Shown here: positions 62,308 through 64,000 of the stretch, piece after piece | How the letters are laid out: each line of letters opens with the position of its first letter | Position numbering within the stretch: position 1 is the first letter of the stretch | NCBI RefSeq assembly: GCF_000350225.1 | Contig: NW_005179022.1 | Coordinates: 81,319-145,318 of the forward strand | Length of the DNA: 64,000 nucleotides | Direction of reading: 5' to 3' | DNA from: Chondrus crispus | Lineage: Eukaryota > Rhodophyta > Florideophyceae > Gigartinales > Gigartinaceae | Made by a program: the position numbers and the translations under genes | Notes under the pieces: generated by a model | What the model saw: only the letters and a program-made list of their open reading frames with translations | What the model was told of the DNA's origin: nothing | The model's database searches: none

Positions 62308-63483
62308 ATGGCAAGAGGACGTCAGCGTGACCATTCCGTGACCCTTGCCACAGCAAGGGCAATGAAATGGAGGGCAGCCTTGCGTGTATTGATGGCACGA
62401 CGTCATCTACCTTCACCTTCTTCAACAAGTGTTGTTTTGATGCACTGTATCAAACGCTGTATGTCCGGGCAAAGTGAGCTCTTCCGCTTCTCTGAACGTT
62501 CTAACCGCATCTCTCTTTCCTCCTTTTCGTTTAACTTCAATGCTTTAACAGATGCATGTTGCCTCTTTCTCTTCAGATTCCGCAAGCAAGATGTAATCCG
62601 AATGGTGACGGCAGTTGCATGGGAAAGGGGAATTACTACCAGGAATCGCTACGTATGCTCCCCGCTTCTCGTAACATGTGTCTTACTTCGACGTCTGACC
62701 ACACCTGCACGCTGGCGCGACATGGAGATGCTGTTCGGGAAGCATGGAGGGCAACTGTCAGAGATATTTTGGGAGGGAATGGAAAGTTGCTTGGAAGCTC
62801 GTCAACATTTAATACTCTCAGACATAGATTCTATTTTCTTTACTGAAAAGGCCGAGCTATACGCATGTGCCATCAAAAATAAATGTGAAGCATTGGACAA
62901 CTGCACAGGCTTCATTGCTGGTACACTTATTGCGATTGCTCGGCCGAGTAGAGGGGAGGTGCAGAACGTAGCGTACAATGGTCACAAGCGCAAGCATGCA
63001 TTAAAATACCAAGCCATCACATCACCGGATGGCTTGGTTCTACATGCTGCTGGACCAATTGAGGGAAGGAGGCATGAATGGACGCTCTACTGCCGGAGTG
63101 GAGTGGATGAGTCCTTACCGCTAGTTATGTTCGTAGGAGGGAAGCAGTACTGCATGTATGGGGACTCCGGATACAACCTGCGCCCATTTCTAGAAGTACC
63201 GTATCAAGGCTCCAACCTAAGCGCTCACCAACGCGCATTCAACGGTGCTATGTCTAAGAGAAGAGTGACGGTGGAGTGGTATTTCAAGGAAGTGAAGCTG
63301 TACTGGTCGACTATGGACTACAAGAGAAAGATGAAGACGGGAGAGTCGCCTGTTGGAGCTCTATATATCGCCGCTATGCTGCTTACGAACTTCAGAAATT
63401 GCGTGTATCCGAACTCCATCTCCCAATACTTTCTCTGCGCACCTCTCACCCTGGAAGACTACCTCGACCACAAACAACAATAA
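62308..63483 (+). CDS. PIF/Harbinger-like transposase ORF lacking the first catalytic Asp
   Basis: ATG 62308, 391 codons without a stop; the frame is open further upstream. Family hallmarks: FRFRKQDVIRMV, ARWRDMEMLFGKHGGQLSEI, GFIAGTLIAIARPSR, YNGHKRKHALKYQAITSPDG, GPIEGRRHEW, YGDSGYNLRPFLEVPYQG (second catalytic Asp), NGAMSKRRVTVEWYFKEVK (Glu). The motif expected as F-I-D-G-T has Ala204 instead of Asp (codon GCT at 62917-62919, one base from GAT), and the family's HD after GRR is HE. Cut-and-paste activity should be lost although the frame is intact. A short hydrophobic Ser/Phe-rich stretch near residues 60-90 could be a retained intron. It lies divergent from the Harbinger-like pseudogene to its left. 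Confidence 0.75.
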   Translation: MARGRQRDHSVTLATARAMKWRAALRVLMARRHLPSPSSTSVVLMHCIKRCMSGQSELFRFSERSNRISLSSFSFNFNALTDACCLFLFRFRKQDVIRMVTAVAWERGITTRNRYVCSPLLVTCVLLRRLTTPARWRDMEMLFGKHGGQLSEIFWEGMESCLEARQHLILSDIDSIFFTEKAELYACAIKNKCEALDNCTGFIAGTLIAIARPSRGEVQNVAYNGHKRKHALKYQAITSPDGLVLHAAGPIEGRRHEWTLYCRSGVDESLPLVMFVGGKQYCMYGDSGYNLRPFLEVPYQGSNLSAHQRAFNGAMSKRRVTVEWYFKEVKLYWSTMDYKRKMKTGESPVGALYIAAMLLTNFRNCVYPNSISQYFLCAPLTLEDYLDHKQQ

Positions 63484-63712
63484 AGTTTTTACTCTTCCGA
63501 GTCCTCAACATGTCCTCACTTATCGTTCGCCTGCGCTTCGCGCAAAGTCCGCGTGCTGCAGGCCGCGAAGCGAGCGTACTTCGTCCGCAGCCCCGCAGGA
63601 AGCCCTGCGCGAGCAGCGCCAGGGCGTTTGGAGGTACAAAAAACGGCACTTTTACTAGTAAAGGAGGCGCAAAAGGGCTGAATTTATTGTTTTTGTGACA
63701 AGTACTGTAGAG

Positions 63713-64000
63713 CTACTTATTAGTCTGCATGAAGGCACTCATCATCATCTTGAACTTTTCAAGCTCGAGTTCGTGTTGCGCGATGCGTTCTTCTCTTCTT
63801 AACTCGCGCTACTTCTGGCGTTCCATTTGTTCCATCTCAACGCGCTCGCGTTCCAGCACTAGACGCTCTTTTTCTATTGCAAGACGAGCCATGTCGGCAT
63901 CGCGCAATGCCATGCCAAAGCTTTCCAGATCGGCCTGGAACGCGCCGGAGGCGCATTCTACTGACTGTCGGCGCTTCTTTCGAGAGCTCAGTTGGCCTTC
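63713..64000 (-). pseudogene. C-terminal part of a probable Harbinger accessory (Myb/SANT-like) gene
   Basis: A minus-strand frame enters from beyond the window and ends at TAG 63715-63713, with one internal TAG (63811-63809). It is a highly charged helix: IEKERLVLERERVEMEQMER, then RELRREERIAQHELELEKFK, ending SAFMQTNK. Coiled-coil tails of this kind follow the Myb/SANT-like domain in the second protein of PIF/Harbinger elements. Its position converging on the transposase at 62308-63483 fits the usual two-gene layout. The DNA-binding part would lie outside the window, so the call is tentative. Confidence 0.5.

Noticed and set aside
62485..62575. Intron in the Harbinger-like ORF (GTGAGC...TTCAG)
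   Set aside because: Joining the best donor and acceptor puts the downstream exon out of frame; the continuous frame is simpler.

Overview
The window is nuclear DNA from an intron-poor eukaryote. My best guess is a multicellular red alga: the few real genes have short, uninterrupted reading frames with TATA boxes about 125-130 bp upstream, the gene remnants include a plastid-type Omp85 protein and a Deg9-like protease, and most of the rest is layered transposons. The taxon is inferred, not proven.

Layout. 1-840: two small inverted-repeat elements. 1357-7978: the only clearly intact host genes, all on the minus strand: a CotH-domain protein with a long Thr/Glu/Pro/Ala-rich N-terminus, a small secreted cysteine-rich peptide precursor, and a PP6-type protein phosphatase catalytic subunit. 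8919-14487: a decayed Ty3/Gypsy chromovirus (293-bp LTRs, GACAA target duplication, C-terminal chromodomain) whose RNase H is split by a 601-bp solo LTR. 15433-25963: a pogo/Tigger-like DDE transposon split by a young 7.9-kb Copia element (1264-bp LTRs, AACCC duplication) that uses a Drosophila-copia-style half-tRNA primer site and carries an extra zinc-finger frame. 26.5-47.4 kb: an unknown ORF, two copies each of a Tnp2/CACTA-like transposase and of a companion protein, and fragments of host genes (ARP5, TTC27 and Deg9 relatives), plus an inverted, truncated Copia copy holding a possible tRNA-derived SINE. 48.7-51.2 kb: a frameshifted Omp85/Toc75-like gene and the C-terminal half of a UTP11-like gene. 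53.5-60.3 kb: a second Ty3/Gypsy element on the minus strand. 60.3-64.0 kb: two PIF/Harbinger-like transposase genes and part of a probable accessory gene.

The most striking item is at 54069-55277. Between the integrase and the 3' LTR of the second Gypsy element, on the opposite strand, lies an intact 402-codon frame whose first 26 residues after Met copy the histone H3 tail at 20 positions. The rest has no histone fold but shows a spaced Cys/His/Asp pattern like papain-fold peptidases. A retroelement-borne H3-tail mimic, possibly joined to a peptidase, is the best candidate here for an undescribed system. It is notable that the neighbouring Gypsy element instead carries a chromodomain, the module that reads H3 tails.
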